Below are positions 7,090 to 15,543 of a stretch of DNA of 64,000 nucleotides, one piece after another. The stretch is from the NCBI RefSeq assembly GCF_019195435.1, contig NZ_CP078069.1:1736001-1800000 (forward strand). The letters run 5' to 3'. Every line of letters starts with the position of its first letter. The first letter of the stretch is position 1. The notes beneath the pieces are model-generated. The model was not told the origin of the DNA and made no database searches. It was given only the letters and a program-made list of their open reading frames with translations. The position numbers were made by a program, and so were the translations under genes. The DNA comes from Comamonas sp. NLF-1-9 (lineage in GTDB: Bacteria; Pseudomonadota; Gammaproteobacteria; Burkholderiales; Burkholderiaceae_C).

Positions 7090-9771
7090 TCAGCTCTCAT
7101 TCCAGGAGTCATTCAAACCGTCGCTCAGGCGGTTGCGCCCGGTGAGCTTGGCGCGGTAGAGGTGCACGTCTGCCAGTTCGGTCAGCGTCGCCGGCTCGCG
7201 CTGCAACTCGGGGATGGTGCAGGCCACGCCCACGCTGATGGTCACGCAGGGCGCTGCGGAAGAGCCCTCGTGCACCAGGGCCTGGCCGAAGACCGCGCCG
7301 CACAGGCGCTCGGCAACCACGCGCGCCCCCTCCAGGTCGCATTGCGGCAGCAGGCAGACGAACTCTTCGCCGCCGTAGCGCGCCAGCAGGTCGTGCGGGC
7401 GCGCCATGCTCTGGCTCAGCGTGCGCGCCACGGTTTGCAGGCAGGCGTCGCCCTTCTGGTGGCCGTACAAGTCGTTGTAGGCCTTGAAATGGTCGATGTC
7501 TATCATCAACACCGACAACGGCAGGCCCGCGCGGGCGCAGCGGCTCCATTCGGCAGCCAGCGCCTCGTCAAAGCTGCGCCGGTTGGCGATGCCGGTGAGG
7601 CCATCGACATAGGCCAGCTTGCGCAGCCATTCGTTCTGCACCAGGTGGGCGGTGTGGTCCTGGAAGGTGAGCAAGAGCTTGTCGCCAAAGATCAGGCCCG
7701 CCACGTCCATCATGTGGTGCGCACCGTCGCTTGAGACAATGCGGTAGGACTGCGCCGCGATCTGGCCATTGACCGCCTCGGCCTTGGCCTGCTTCCAGCG
7801 CGCGGCGGCCTCGGCGCGGTAGTCGGGATCAGGATAGGCCTTGAGCGCCCACTCGCGCAGCGTCGGCACCTCGTGCTCGTCGTAGCCAAGCTGGTCCAGA
7901 AAGCGCTGGTTGCGAAAGTACACGCGGTGCCGGGCATCGACCATGCACAAACCCACGGGCATCTCGCTCATGAGCTGCTGCAGCACGCGCTCGGTAGCCT
8001 GCAGGCGCAGGCTCTGCTCCTTGGCCTCGGTCACGTCGCTGATGTAGCCATGCCAGAGCGTCGCGCCGCTGGGCAGGCGCTGCGGCCGCGCATGCCCCGA
8101 CAGCCAGCGCGCGCCGCGGCCCGGGATTTCATAGAGGTATTCGGCGCTCCATTCGCTGAGTTCACGCGCCGAGCGGCGCAGGTCTTCGACGCCGCGCGGC
8201 ACGTTGCCGGAGCGGATGCGCTCGAACACCGGTGCGGCGTCCTGTTGCAGCTCTTGGGCGCTGAAACCGTAGATGTCGGCAACCTGGGGACTTGTGTAGG
8301 GGAAATGGCTGTGCCCGTCGGGTTCAAGCTGGTATTGGTACAGCAGGCCGGGCAGGTTTTCGGTCAGGCGCTGCAGCATCTCTTCCTGCTGGCGCCGCTC
8401 GGAGATGTCGGCCAGCGTGCCGAACACGCGCAGCGGCGCGCCGCCCGCGTCGCGCTCCATCACCCGTCCCTGGCAGGCGAACCAGCGGTAGCTGCCGTCG
8501 GCGCAGCGCAGTCGATGGGACGCTTCCAGCTCGTCCTTTTGCCCTTGCAGCACCTGCTGCCAGGCCGTCGCCAGCTTGGGGCGGTCGTCCGGATGAACCA
8601 GGTCTTCCCAGGTCTTGCCCTCGCGCTCGAAGGCCTCTTGCGTATAGCCCAGCAGCGCGTACCACTGCGGTGAATAGCTGGTCGTGCCTGCGGCTTTGTC
8701 AAAGTCCCACAGCCCCTGGTGGGTGGCGGCGAGCACCACGTCCCAGTGCGCCTGGTTCTGGGCCTCCCTGGCCGCCTGTTCGTCCTGCTCGCGCTGGCGC
8801 TGGCGCTGCTTGCGCTGCACCCACAGCAGCGCTGCGGCGGCCAGCAGATTGCCGACCAGCCACAGCAGCAGCGCCGAGGCCACGTCGCTGCGCCAGTCGG
8901 CATAGACGGCCGGCACGTCGCGCCCGACGGCGATCACCAGCGGCTTGTCCATGTGCAGCTCGGGCGGCTGCAGCGTGCGCAGCGCCACGATCTGCTGCTC
9001 TTGCGGCGCCTCGGGGCGCATGGGCGCGGTGAGCAGGCTGTCCGGCGCGCCGCTGGCAAGGTGGCGCGACCAGGCGCTGCCCGCGACGTCCAGCTTCACG
9101 CCGTCGCGCTCGCCGCTGCGCCCCAGTGCGAGAAAGCGCAGGCCATCGCCGTGCGAGAGGCTGACCAGCACGTCGGGCCCGCCGTGCAGCGGACGCATCA
9201 GCAGGCGCAGGTAGTCGGCGTCCAGCGCCGCGACCAGCGCGCCAGCAAAGCGGCCGTCCGGCGCAAACACCGGGCGCGCCAGCACCATCACCCAGCCACC
9301 GAGCGCGCCACGAAACGGCGGCGACACCACCAGGGTCAAGGGCGAGGCAGAGCGCGCCGCGGCAAAGTAGTCGCGCTGTCCCGAGTTGCGGCCCACGAGG
9401 GCAGGGTCGCTGCTCACGGTGATCGTGCCCTGCGCATCCAGCAGGCTCAGGTATTGCACCGCCGGCATGGCATCGGCATAGGCGCGCAGGCGCACGCTCA
9501 ATTGCGCCTTGCCGTCGGACTCGCGCTGCAGCGAGGGCAGCTCCGCCAGCAGGCTGCTCAGCGCGTGGCCGGCGGCGTCGAGCTGCAGCGCCAGGTTGTC
9601 GTGCAGGGTGGCGGCCTGCTGCGTCAGTTGCCGGCGCTCACGCTGGCCCGTGTCGCGGTATTCCTGCCAGGCATCGAGCGCCAACACCAGCGCGACCACG
9701 GCCGATGCCAGTGCCAGCCACGACCACGGACGGCGCGCGTGTGCGGCTTGCAGGCGGGGCGGGGCAGGCAA
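7090..9771 (-). CDS. membrane diguanylate cyclase: Cache sensor, three PAS domains, GGDEF
   Basis: An 893-residue membrane sensor that should make cyclic di-GMP from two GTP. Order: membrane segment ~16-33, periplasmic Cache-type sensor ~40-290, second membrane segment ~300-320, three PAS domains (~345-465, ~470-590, ~600-710) and a C-terminal GGDEF domain. The active site reads GGEEF and is preceded at the usual five-residue spacing by RPHD, an intact inhibitory I-site, so product feedback is expected. There is no EAL domain. The start is TTG at 9771 with GGAG five bases upstream. The gene is monocistronic, with a terminator downstream. The sensed ligand is unknown. Confidence 0.9.
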   Translation of the reverse strand: MPAPPRLQAAHARRPWSWLALASAVVALVLALDAWQEYRDTGQRERRQLTQQAATLHDNLALQLDAAGHALSSLLAELPSLQRESDGKAQLSVRLRAYADAMPAVQYLSLLDAQGTITVSSDPALVGRNSGQRDYFAAARSASPLTLVVSPPFRGALGGWVMVLARPVFAPDGRFAGALVAALDADYLRLLMRPLHGGPDVLVSLSHGDGLRFLALGRSGERDGVKLDVAGSAWSRHLASGAPDSLLTAPMRPEAPQEQQIVALRTLQPPELHMDKPLVIAVGRDVPAVYADWRSDVASALLLWLVGNLLAAAALLWVQRKQRQRQREQDEQAAREAQNQAHWDVVLAATHQGLWDFDKAAGTTSYSPQWYALLGYTQEAFEREGKTWEDLVHPDDRPKLATAWQQVLQGQKDELEASHRLRCADGSYRWFACQGRVMERDAGGAPLRVFGTLADISERRQQEEMLQRLTENLPGLLYQYQLEPDGHSHFPYTSPQVADIYGFSAQELQQDAAPVFERIRSGNVPRGVEDLRRSARELSEWSAEYLYEIPGRGARWLSGHARPQRLPSGATLWHGYISDVTEAKEQSLRLQATERVLQQLMSEMPVGLCMVDARHRVYFRNQRFLDQLGYDEHEVPTLREWALKAYPDPDYRAEAAARWKQAKAEAVNGQIAAQSYRIVSSDGAHHMMDVAGLIFGDKLLLTFQDHTAHLVQNEWLRKLAYVDGLTGIANRRSFDEALAAEWSRCARAGLPLSVLMIDIDHFKAYNDLYGHQKGDACLQTVARTLSQSMARPHDLLARYGGEEFVCLLPQCDLEGARVVAERLCGAVFGQALVHEGSSAAPCVTISVGVACTIPELQREPATLTELADVHLYRAKLTGRNRLSDGLNDSWNES

Positions 9772-9793
9772 ACGGTACTCCAGAGCTCACGAG

Positions 9794-9805
9794 AGTGGCG
9801 CCACT
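9794..9805. promoter_or_regulatory. 12-bp perfect palindrome upstream of the diguanylate cyclase gene
   Basis: AGTGGCGCCACT lies 23 bp upstream of the cyclase TTG start and just downstream of a TATACAGT stretch on the minus strand. It could be a repressor operator or a 5'UTR hairpin. It is the only notable structure in the 76-bp gap between the cyclase gene and hemN. Confidence 0.3.
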
Positions 9806-9847
9806 GTATACCAAGGCCACGGCAGCCGACCGCGCAGTCCTTGTGCG

Positions 9848-11233
9848 TCAAAGGATCTTGGAATACTGCGCGCGGCTCTCGCGCGCCTGCAGGTATTTGT
9901 CGAACACCATGGCGATGCCGCGCACGAAGAACCAGCCCATGGGGGTGACCTCGATGGCATTGGCGCTCAGGTGCACCAGGCCGTCGTCGTGCATTGCGCG
10001 CAGGCGCGCGAGCTCGCTGGCGAAGGTGGTGCGAAAGTCGATCAGGTGCGCCGCTTCCACCGACTCGAACTGCACGCGGCCCTGGCACATCAGCGCATTG
10101 ATCACCGCGCGGCGCAGCACGTCGTCGTGGCTCAGGGCCACGCCGCGCACGATGGGCAGATGCCCGTGGTCGAGCATGTCCTGGTATTGCAGCAAGTCCT
10201 TGGCGTTCTGGCTGTAGGTCGCGCCGACCTTGCCTATGGCCGAGATGCCCAGCGAGATCAGGTCGCAGTCGGGCTGGGTGCTATAGCCCTGGAAGTTGCG
10301 GTGCAGCCGCCCCTGGCGCTTGGCCACGGCGAGCGAGTCGCCCGGCAGCGCGAAATGGTCCATGCCGATGTAGACGTAGCCGACCTCTTCAAACGCGGCG
10401 ATGGAGTGCGAAAGCATGGCCACCTTGTGGTTGGCCACCGGAATGTCCGCCGTCTTGATGTGGCGCTGCGACTTCACCCGTGCGGGCAGGTGGGCATAGG
10501 CATAGAGCGCGATGCGGTCGGGCCGCAGCTCGGCCATCTGCGCGATGGTGCGGGCGAACGATTCGGGCGTCTGCTTGGGCAGGCCGTAGATCAGGTCGGC
10601 ATTGATCGAATCAAAGCCGATGCGCCGCGCCGCCGCGACCAGCTCGAAGACCTGCTCGGCCGGCTGCACGCGGTGCACCGCCTTCTGCACCTCGGGGTCG
10701 AAGTCCTGCACGCCAAAGCTCAGGCGGTTGAAGCCCAGATCGCGGATGGTCTGCAGCCGCTCGGCGCTGATGGTGCGCGGATCTATCTCTATCGAGTATT
10801 CACCCTTGGGCGCGAAGGCAAAGCGCCGGCGCAGCATGGCCATGAGGTCGGCCAGTTCCTCGTCGTTCAGGAAGGTGGGCGTGCCGCCGCCGAAGTGCAG
10901 CTGGCTCACGCTCTGGCCGGGCCCGCCCAGGTGCTTGACGTGCAGGTCGAGCTCGCGCTCGACGTAGGCCAGATAGGGCGCGGCGCGCTCGTGGTGCTTG
11001 GTGATGATCTTGTTGCAGGCGCAGTAATAGCACAGCGACTCGCAAAACGGCAGGTGCACGTACAGCGACAGCGGCTGCGCCGCCAGGCTCGTGCCGAGCT
11101 GGCGCTGGGCGAGCGCGTGGCGGTAGTCTTCTTCGCCGAAGGCTTCGACGAAGCGGTCGGCCGTGGGGTAGGAGGTGTAGCGCGGCCCCGGCACGTCGAA
11201 GCGGGAGATGAGCTCTGGGGTAATCGTGGGCAT
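9848..11233 (-). CDS. hemN: oxygen-independent coproporphyrinogen III oxidase
   Basis: A 461-residue radical SAM enzyme that decarboxylates coproporphyrinogen III to protoporphyrinogen IX without oxygen. The PFCESLCYYCACN motif carries the CxxxCxxC cluster ligands plus the extra Cys typical of HemN. The ISRFDVPGPRYTSYPTADRF N-terminus and the C-terminal substrate-binding half are full length. The ATG at 11233 fits homologues better than longer upstream starts. It diverges from fnr, and the shared 146-bp gap holds an FNR box, so low-oxygen control is expected. Confidence 0.95.
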   Translation of the reverse strand: MPTITPELISRFDVPGPRYTSYPTADRFVEAFGEEDYRHALAQRQLGTSLAAQPLSLYVHLPFCESLCYYCACNKIITKHHERAAPYLAYVERELDLHVKHLGGPGQSVSQLHFGGGTPTFLNDEELADLMAMLRRRFAFAPKGEYSIEIDPRTISAERLQTIRDLGFNRLSFGVQDFDPEVQKAVHRVQPAEQVFELVAAARRIGFDSINADLIYGLPKQTPESFARTIAQMAELRPDRIALYAYAHLPARVKSQRHIKTADIPVANHKVAMLSHSIAAFEEVGYVYIGMDHFALPGDSLAVAKRQGRLHRNFQGYSTQPDCDLISLGISAIGKVGATYSQNAKDLLQYQDMLDHGHLPIVRGVALSHDDVLRRAVINALMCQGRVQFESVEAAHLIDFRTTFASELARLRAMHDDGLVHLSANAIEVTPMGWFFVRGIAMVFDKYLQARESRAQYSKIL

Positions 11234-11304
11234 GGCGGTCCTGAATGGCAATGCGGCCATTCGATGCAAACGCCAAACTGTCGCCGCCGCAGCCGCCACT
11301 GTCT

Positions 11305-11318
11305 TTGATCGCCGTCAA
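11305..11318. promoter_or_regulatory. FNR/Anr box between hemN and fnr
   Basis: TTGATCGCCGTCAA matches the FNR consensus TTGAT-N4-ATCAA in 9 of 10 defined positions. Its centre (11311.5) lies about 40 bp upstream of the start point predicted from the TAGAAT hexamer at 11339-11344, the class II activator position for the fnr promoter. It is 72 bp upstream of the hemN start codon and could serve both genes. Confidence 0.75.
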
Positions 11319-11338
11319 GGAATCGGGGCGGGCCCATC

Positions 11339-11344
11339 TAGAAT
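11339..11344 (+). promoter_or_regulatory. -10 element of fnr
   Basis: TAGAAT, placed so that transcription would begin near 11351, about 40 bp from the FNR-box centre. There is no consensus -35, as expected when an activator overlaps that position. Confidence 0.5.
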
Positions 11345-11379
11345 CAGGCATCCCTGCCCCCACAGAGGACGAGCCCGCC

Positions 11380-12102
11380 ATGCCCCACCGCGCCCTCCAG
11401 ATCGCCTGTTCCCGCTGCAGCCTGCGCGAGCTGTGCATGCCCGTGGACATCAGCGCGGCCGACATGGAGCGGCTCGACACTCTGGTGACCACGCGCCGGC
11501 GCGTCAAGCGCGGCAAGCCGCTGTATTCGCGCGGCGACCGCTTCAGCGCGCTGTACGCGATCCGCTCGGGGTTTTTCAAGACGCGTGTCACGGCAAGCGA
11601 CGGGCGCGAGCAGGTCACGGGCTTTCAGATGGCCGGCGAGATCATGGGGCTCGACGGCATCGTCTCGGACGAACACACCTGCGACGCGCTGGCGCTGGAA
11701 GACGCCGAGGTCTGCGAGATGCCCTACGACCGCATCGAGTCGCTGTCGCGCGAGGTGCCGGCGCTGCAGACCCATGTGCACAAGATCATGAGCCGCGAGA
11801 TCGTGCGCGACCACGGTGTGATGCTGCTGCTGGGCAGCATGCGCGCCGAAGAGCGCGTGGCCTCCTTCCTGATGAATCTGCTGCAGCGCCTGCATGTGCG
11901 CGGCTTTTCCGAGGCCGAGCTGGTGCTGCGCATGACGCGCGAGGAAATCGGCAGCTACCTGGGGCTGACGCTGGAGACGGTGAGCCGCACCTTCTCGCGC
12001 TTTGCCGACGATGGCCTGATCGAGGTCAAACACCGCCAGGTGCGCATCCTCGATGGCGCCGGCCTGCAGACCATCGTGGACAGCGCCGGGGCTCGGCGTT
12101 GA
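11380..12102 (+). CDS. fnr: FNR-type oxygen-sensing transcription regulator
   Basis: A 240-residue Crp/Fnr-family regulator. The N-terminal C10-x2-C13-x5-C19 and the Cys at ~112 (VCEMPYD) have exactly the spacing of E. coli FNR Cys20/23/29/122, so it should bind an oxygen-labile [4Fe-4S] cluster. The cyclic-nucleotide-binding-like barrel covers ~25-145, and a helix-turn-helix lies at ~185-205 with ETVSRTFSRF, giving FNR-type DNA specificity. The ATG at 11380 is chosen because the cysteine cluster follows at once. It is divergent from hemN, with an FNR box in its own promoter, suggesting autoregulation. Confidence 0.94.
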   Translation: MPHRALQIACSRCSLRELCMPVDISAADMERLDTLVTTRRRVKRGKPLYSRGDRFSALYAIRSGFFKTRVTASDGREQVTGFQMAGEIMGLDGIVSDEHTCDALALEDAEVCEMPYDRIESLSREVPALQTHVHKIMSREIVRDHGVMLLLGSMRAEERVASFLMNLLQRLHVRGFSEAELVLRMTREEIGSYLGLTLETVSRTFSRFADDGLIEVKHRQVRILDGAGLQTIVDSAGARR

Positions 12103-12160
12103 ATGCTTCACTAACCATAGCTGCATGCGCTTGACTGGCGGGCGTTGCAGCCATATTTTG
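12103..12160 (+). repeat. dispersed ~60-bp hairpin repeat, copy A
   Basis: Begins at the fnr stop codon and runs into the convergent arfB 3' end. It shows the family pattern AATGCTTC..TAA..ATAGCTGC..GCGCTTG..GGCG..GCAG..ATTTTG. It closely resembles copy B at the prpB stop and may help end transcription between the convergent genes. Confidence 0.6.
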
Positions 12161-12163
12161 CTC

Positions 12164-12568
12164 TCAATCGCGAGGCCGGCCCCGCAAGGCTTTCACGGCC
12201 CCGCGCAGGCGCTTGGCCTGCAGGCGTCGCTCGCGCGAGGCGCGCGTGGGCCGCGTCGCCTTGCGCGGCAGGACGGGGCGCGCCGCCTGCTCCACCAGCT
12301 CTTGCAACCGCGCCAGCGCGTCGCGCCGATTGGCCTGCTGCGTGCGATAGCGCTGCGCCTTGATGAGCACCTGGCCCTCGGCGGTGACGCGCGCGTCAGG
12401 CAGCGCCAGCAGGCGCTGCTTGAGCTCGGCGGGCAGGGCGGAGGCGGCCACGTCAAAGCGCAGGTGCACCGCGCTCGAGACCTTGTTCACGTTCTGCCCG
12501 CCCGCGCCCTGCGCGCGGATCGCGGTGATCTGCGCCTCGCGCTCGAGCAGCGCTGCCGTGGTTACCAT
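12164..12568 (-). CDS. arfB: alternative ribosome-rescue factor ArfB (YaeJ)
   Basis: A 134-residue peptidyl-tRNA hydrolase that frees stalled ribosomes on non-stop mRNA. The catalytic GGQ sits in RAQGAGGQNVNKVSS, as in class I release factors, and there is no codon-recognition domain. The Arg/Lys-rich C-terminal tail (RPTRASRERRLQAKRLRG) is the part that enters the empty mRNA channel. The ATG at 12568 has AAGGAG upstream. It is divergent from the EamA transporter (34-bp gap) and convergent with fnr. Confidence 0.93.
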   Translation of the reverse strand: MVTTAALLEREAQITAIRAQGAGGQNVNKVSSAVHLRFDVAASALPAELKQRLLALPDARVTAEGQVLIKAQRYRTQQANRRDALARLQELVEQAARPVLPRKATRPTRASRERRLQAKRLRGAVKALRGRPRD

Positions 12569-12602
12569 CCCCGCTCCTTCTAGCCCTCGCCGATTGCCCT
12601 CC

Positions 12603-13481
12603 ATGTCCCTGCTCTCGCGCCGGCAAACGGTCGGCCTCGTCCTGCTGGTGCTTGCCTGGGGCATCAACTGGCCGGTCATGAAGGTGACGCTGCGCGAGAT
12701 GGGGCCCCTCTATTTTCGCGCGCTGACCATGTTCGGCGGCGCGCTGGTGCTGGCGCTGTATTTTCGCTCGCGCGGCCTGCGCCTGCTGCCGCGCGGCTGG
12801 TCCGAATGGCGCGCGGTAGTGGTGCTTGGGCTGCCCAACATTCTGGGCTGGCACGCCTTGTCCATCATCGGCGTGGCGCAACTGCCCGCGGGGCGCGCGG
12901 CCACGCTGGGCTTCACCATGCCGGTCTGGACGGTGCTGCTGTCGGTGCTGTTCTATCGCGAGAAACTGACCGGGCGGCTGCTGGTGGGCGTGCTGGCGGT
13001 CCTGGCCGGCATCACGCTGCTGCTATGGAACGAGCTGGCGCAGATCGCCGGGCGCCCGGCCGGCATCGCCTGGATGCAAGGCGCGGCCTTCAGCTGGGCG
13101 CTGGGCACCATCTGGATGCGCCGCGCGCACCTGAGCATGCCGGCCGAAACCCTGGTGGTCTGGATGATGGTGCTGGCCTCCATGGCGCTGTGGCCGCTGG
13201 CCCTCTGGCTGGAGCCGCCGCAGCAGTGGCATTTCAGCGCCCCGGTCTGGGCCAGCCTGGTGTGGAGCGTGTTCATCAACTACGGCCTGGCGCAGGTGAT
13301 CTGGTTTGCGCTGGTGCGCGTGCTGCCGCCGACCACCAGCGCGATGAGCGTGATGGCCGTGCCCATGGTCGGCATCCTGAGCGCGCCCTTCGTGATCGGC
13401 GAGTGGCCGCACTGGCAAGACCTCGCGGCCATGGTTTGCGTGGTCGTCGCGATCGGGGCGGTGCTGCTCAGGCGCGATTAG
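12603..13481 (+). CDS. EamA/DMT-superfamily transporter
   Basis: A 292-residue inner-membrane protein with about ten hydrophobic segments arranged as two EamA repeats. The first begins WGINWPVMKVTLREMGPLYF, a classic EamA signature. The second lies in the C-terminal half (VFINYGLAQVIWFALVRVLP). Members export amino acids, nucleosides or other metabolites, and the substrate cannot be told here. It ends next to a convergent alpha/beta hydrolase, with only 20 bp between the stop codons. Confidence 0.88.
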   Translation: MSLLSRRQTVGLVLLVLAWGINWPVMKVTLREMGPLYFRALTMFGGALVLALYFRSRGLRLLPRGWSEWRAVVVLGLPNILGWHALSIIGVAQLPAGRAATLGFTMPVWTVLLSVLFYREKLTGRLLVGVLAVLAGITLLLWNELAQIAGRPAGIAWMQGAAFSWALGTIWMRRAHLSMPAETLVVWMMVLASMALWPLALWLEPPQQWHFSAPVWASLVWSVFINYGLAQVIWFALVRVLPPTTSAMSVMAVPMVGILSAPFVIGEWPHWQDLAAMVCVVVAIGAVLLRRD

Positions 13482-13503
13482 AGCGACGCTGAACAAGTCG
13501 CTC
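13481..13503. terminator. hairpin between two convergent genes, containing a solo repeat end
   Basis: A perfect 7-bp stem GAGCGAC/GTCGCTC with a 9-nt loop spans both stop codons of the convergent EamA and hydrolase genes. The loop and flank read GCGACGCTGAACAAGTC, matching the outer end of the ~160-bp palindromic repeat found at 15267 and 58275. No T-run is present. Confidence 0.4.
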
Positions 13504-14368
13504 AGGGTGCAGGCGCGTCCAGCAGTTGCAGCAGCAGACGGTTGAAGGCGGGCGCCTGTTCATAGGGCGCCCAATGCCCGGCGCCCTCCAGCAGATGCAG
13601 CCCGCGAAAGTCGCGCGCGCTGGCGGCCCAGGCCGCGCGCAGCTCATCAAAACGGCCGCGGTAGAGCGCGTCGTGCTCGCCATAGACGGCATGTACCGGG
13701 CAGGCAAGCTGCCTCAGCGCGCGCGCAAGGATGTCGGTGTTGGACAGACGCCGGCGCGTGAGGCGGTCGCGTTCGGCGTTGCGCGCGTGCAGTTGCAGCG
13801 CCGTCTCGTCGATGTGCGCAGCATCGGCAAACATCATGGCCGCGAGGTTGTGCCTGTGCACCGCAAGCTGCTCGGCCGCGCCCGGCAGATGGCGCCAGCC
13901 GCGCAAGCCCACGCGGTTGGGCGCCGCGGCCGTCATGCCGGGCGCGCCCACCAGCACCAGGCAGCGCGCCAGCGCGGGACACGCGGCTTGCAGCATGCCG
14001 GCCGCCATGGCGCCGAAGGAAAACCCGACGAGATCGCAAGGCCGCTGCGCAAGCACGCTGCGCAGCGAAGCCAGCAGCGGCGCCAGCAGCCCATCGACGT
14101 CCTGCGCGCCGGGCACCGCGGCCGAATCGCCAAAGCCCGGCAGGTCCGCTGCCCAGACCTCGCGCCCGCTGGCCACCAGCGCCTCGATGTTGCGCAGCCA
14201 GTGCGTCCAGCTGCCGCTGCCGCCGTGCAGCAGCACCAGCGGCGCACGGCCACCACGGCGTTCGGCCCAGACATGCCAGACGATGGCGCCGCCCGAGCCC
14301 GCCAGCGGGCTGCGCACGCAGCGCGCCTGCGCCTGCAGGCGCACCACCGCCTCGGGCTGGCCTACCAC
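13502..14368 (-). CDS. alpha/beta-fold hydrolase
   Basis: A 288-residue single-domain hydrolase. VLLHGGSGSWTHW provides the oxyanion region, GFSFGAMAAG is the nucleophile elbow with the catalytic Ser, and GAGHWAPYEQAPAFN carries the catalytic His. The substrate is unknown; related proteins are esterases or C-C hydrolases. The GTG at 14368, 7 bp inside the end of aroQ, is the most likely start because the protein fold begins soon after, but the exact start is uncertain. It is probably co-transcribed with aroQ. Confidence 0.82.
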   Translation of the reverse strand: MVGQPEAVVRLQAQARCVRSPLAGSGGAIVWHVWAERRGGRAPLVLLHGGSGSWTHWLRNIEALVASGREVWAADLPGFGDSAAVPGAQDVDGLLAPLLASLRSVLAQRPCDLVGFSFGAMAAGMLQAACPALARCLVLVGAPGMTAAAPNRVGLRGWRHLPGAAEQLAVHRHNLAAMMFADAAHIDETALQLHARNAERDRLTRRRLSNTDILARALRQLACPVHAVYGEHDALYRGRFDELRAAWAASARDFRGLHLLEGAGHWAPYEQAPAFNRLLLQLLDAPAP

Positions 14369-14808
14369 CGGGCGATGGCGTCTATGGCCAGGGCGTAGCC
14401 CTGCACCCCGAGCCCGCAGATGAGCCCGCGGGCGACCGGTGAAATCCACGAGTGGTGCCGAAATGCCTCGCGTGCAAAGACGTTGCTGATGTGCAGCTCG
14501 ATCAGCGCCACGCCCGTGCCCTTGATGGCATCGGGCAGCGCCACGCTGGTGTGGGTGTAGGCGCCGGCGTTGAGCACCACGCCGGCCAGGCGTCCTGCGG
14601 CATGCTCGCGCCCGGCTTCATGGATGCTGTCTACCAGCGCGCCCTCGTGGTTGCTCTGGCGAAACACCAGCGCCAGGCCGTGGCGCTCGCAGGCCTGGCG
14701 GCACAGCTGCTCCACGTCGGCCAGGGTCTGCGCGCCATAAACCTCGGGCTCGCGCGTGCCGAGCAGATTCAGATTGGGACCGTTGAGTACGTAGACAGTT
14801 TGCGCCAT
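14362..14808 (-). CDS. aroQ: 3-dehydroquinate dehydratase, type II
   Basis: A 148-residue type II dehydroquinase of the shikimate pathway, converting 3-dehydroquinate to 3-dehydroshikimate. The N-terminal VYVLNGPNLNLLGTREP, the FRQSNHEGALVD lid region, NAGAYTHTSVAL and the ELHISNVFARE motif are all present. The length is typical for this dodecameric enzyme. The alpha/beta hydrolase gene overlaps its last codons. Confidence 0.96.
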   Translation of the reverse strand: MAQTVYVLNGPNLNLLGTREPEVYGAQTLADVEQLCRQACERHGLALVFRQSNHEGALVDSIHEAGREHAAGRLAGVVLNAGAYTHTSVALPDAIKGTGVALIELHISNVFAREAFRHHSWISPVARGLICGLGVQGYALAIDAIARW

Positions 14809-14876
14809 GGCAGCGGGATCGGGCCGGGTGAGCCGCGATTATGCGGCCCGGCCCGCCCGAGCGCCCTCAGCGCCGC

Positions 14877-15218
14877 TCAGCGCCAGTCGCGCCGATGGCC
14901 GCGGTGCTCCCAGCCCCTGTGGTGGCCGCGCCAGTGCGGGCGCGGTGCGTAGTAAACCGGCGGCGTGTAGACCACGGGCGGCGGCGCGTAGTACACCGGC
15001 GCGGGGACGCGGTAAACCGGCGCCGGGGTGTAGTACACCGGCGGCGGCGCGTAATAGCCCACGCCGGCGTTGGAAGCACCGACCACCACACCAGGCACGC
15101 CTATGCCCACCGACCAGGTCACGTCACTGCGCGCCTGGGCGCTGCCCGTGGCCAGCATCAGCGCAAGGGCCAGGCCCGCCGAGGCGATGGCCGGAAACCA
15201 GGAACGACGAACCGACAT
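14877..15218 (-). CDS. small exported PXPV-repeat protein
   Basis: A 113-residue protein with a Sec signal (residues ~1-30, cleaved after AQA). The mature part consists almost entirely of repeats such as YYAPPPVYYTPAPVYRVPAP and ends in a His/Arg-rich tail (HWRGHHRGWEHRGHRR). This fits the PXPV repeat family, which is common and uncharacterised in Burkholderiales. A strong AAGGAG lies upstream of the ATG at 15218. It stands alone, and the function is unknown. Confidence 0.75.
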   Translation of the reverse strand: MSVRRSWFPAIASAGLALALMLATGSAQARSDVTWSVGIGVPGVVVGASNAGVGYYAPPPVYYTPAPVYRVPAPVYYAPPPVVYTPPVYYAPRPHWRGHHRGWEHRGHRRDWR

Positions 15219-15266
15219 TGTTAACTCCTTGAAAACGCGGCCCATGCCGCAAGACCTGCAACGAAT

Positions 15267-15424
15267 GCAATGCTGAACCCGTCGCTTGCGCCCAGCGCAT
15301 TGCTGCTTTGGGCAGCCTGCGCCCTTGCAAATCCGCCCAAGCACGGGCGAGGACTGCGGTTTGCGCCTTGCAGTCCGTGCCGAATCAGGGCGCGCGCCAT
15401 CGTACAGACTTGTCCAGCATTGCC
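15267..15424. repeat. ~160-bp palindromic dispersed repeat, copy 1
   Basis: The 325-bp gap between the PXPV gene and glnS is mostly this element. Its two halves are inverted copies. It starts near TGCAATGCTGAAC and ends near CAGCATTGCC, with a CGCCC/GGGCG stem near the centre. The sequence and length match copy 2 at 58275-58434, including a shared GTTTGCGCCTTGCAG and GCGCGCGCCATCG. It has no coding potential. It resembles a large REP- or MITE-like element. Confidence 0.7.
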
Positions 15425-15530
15425 TTAACGCACGAGGCAAGCTTCAGGATGGCACACGCAGGTGTTTTTCTTGTGTCCGAACGTTGTGCGCCGGGTATCA
15501 GAAGGTAAACGTGGCGGCACGCCCGCCGCC

Positions 15531-15536
15531 TAAAAT
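15531..15536 (+). promoter_or_regulatory. -10 element of glnS, leaderless arrangement
   Basis: TAAAAT ends 7 nt before the glnS ATG. The predicted start point falls on the start codon. No clear -35 is seen. Confidence 0.5.
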
Positions 15537-15543
15537 CGTGCCC

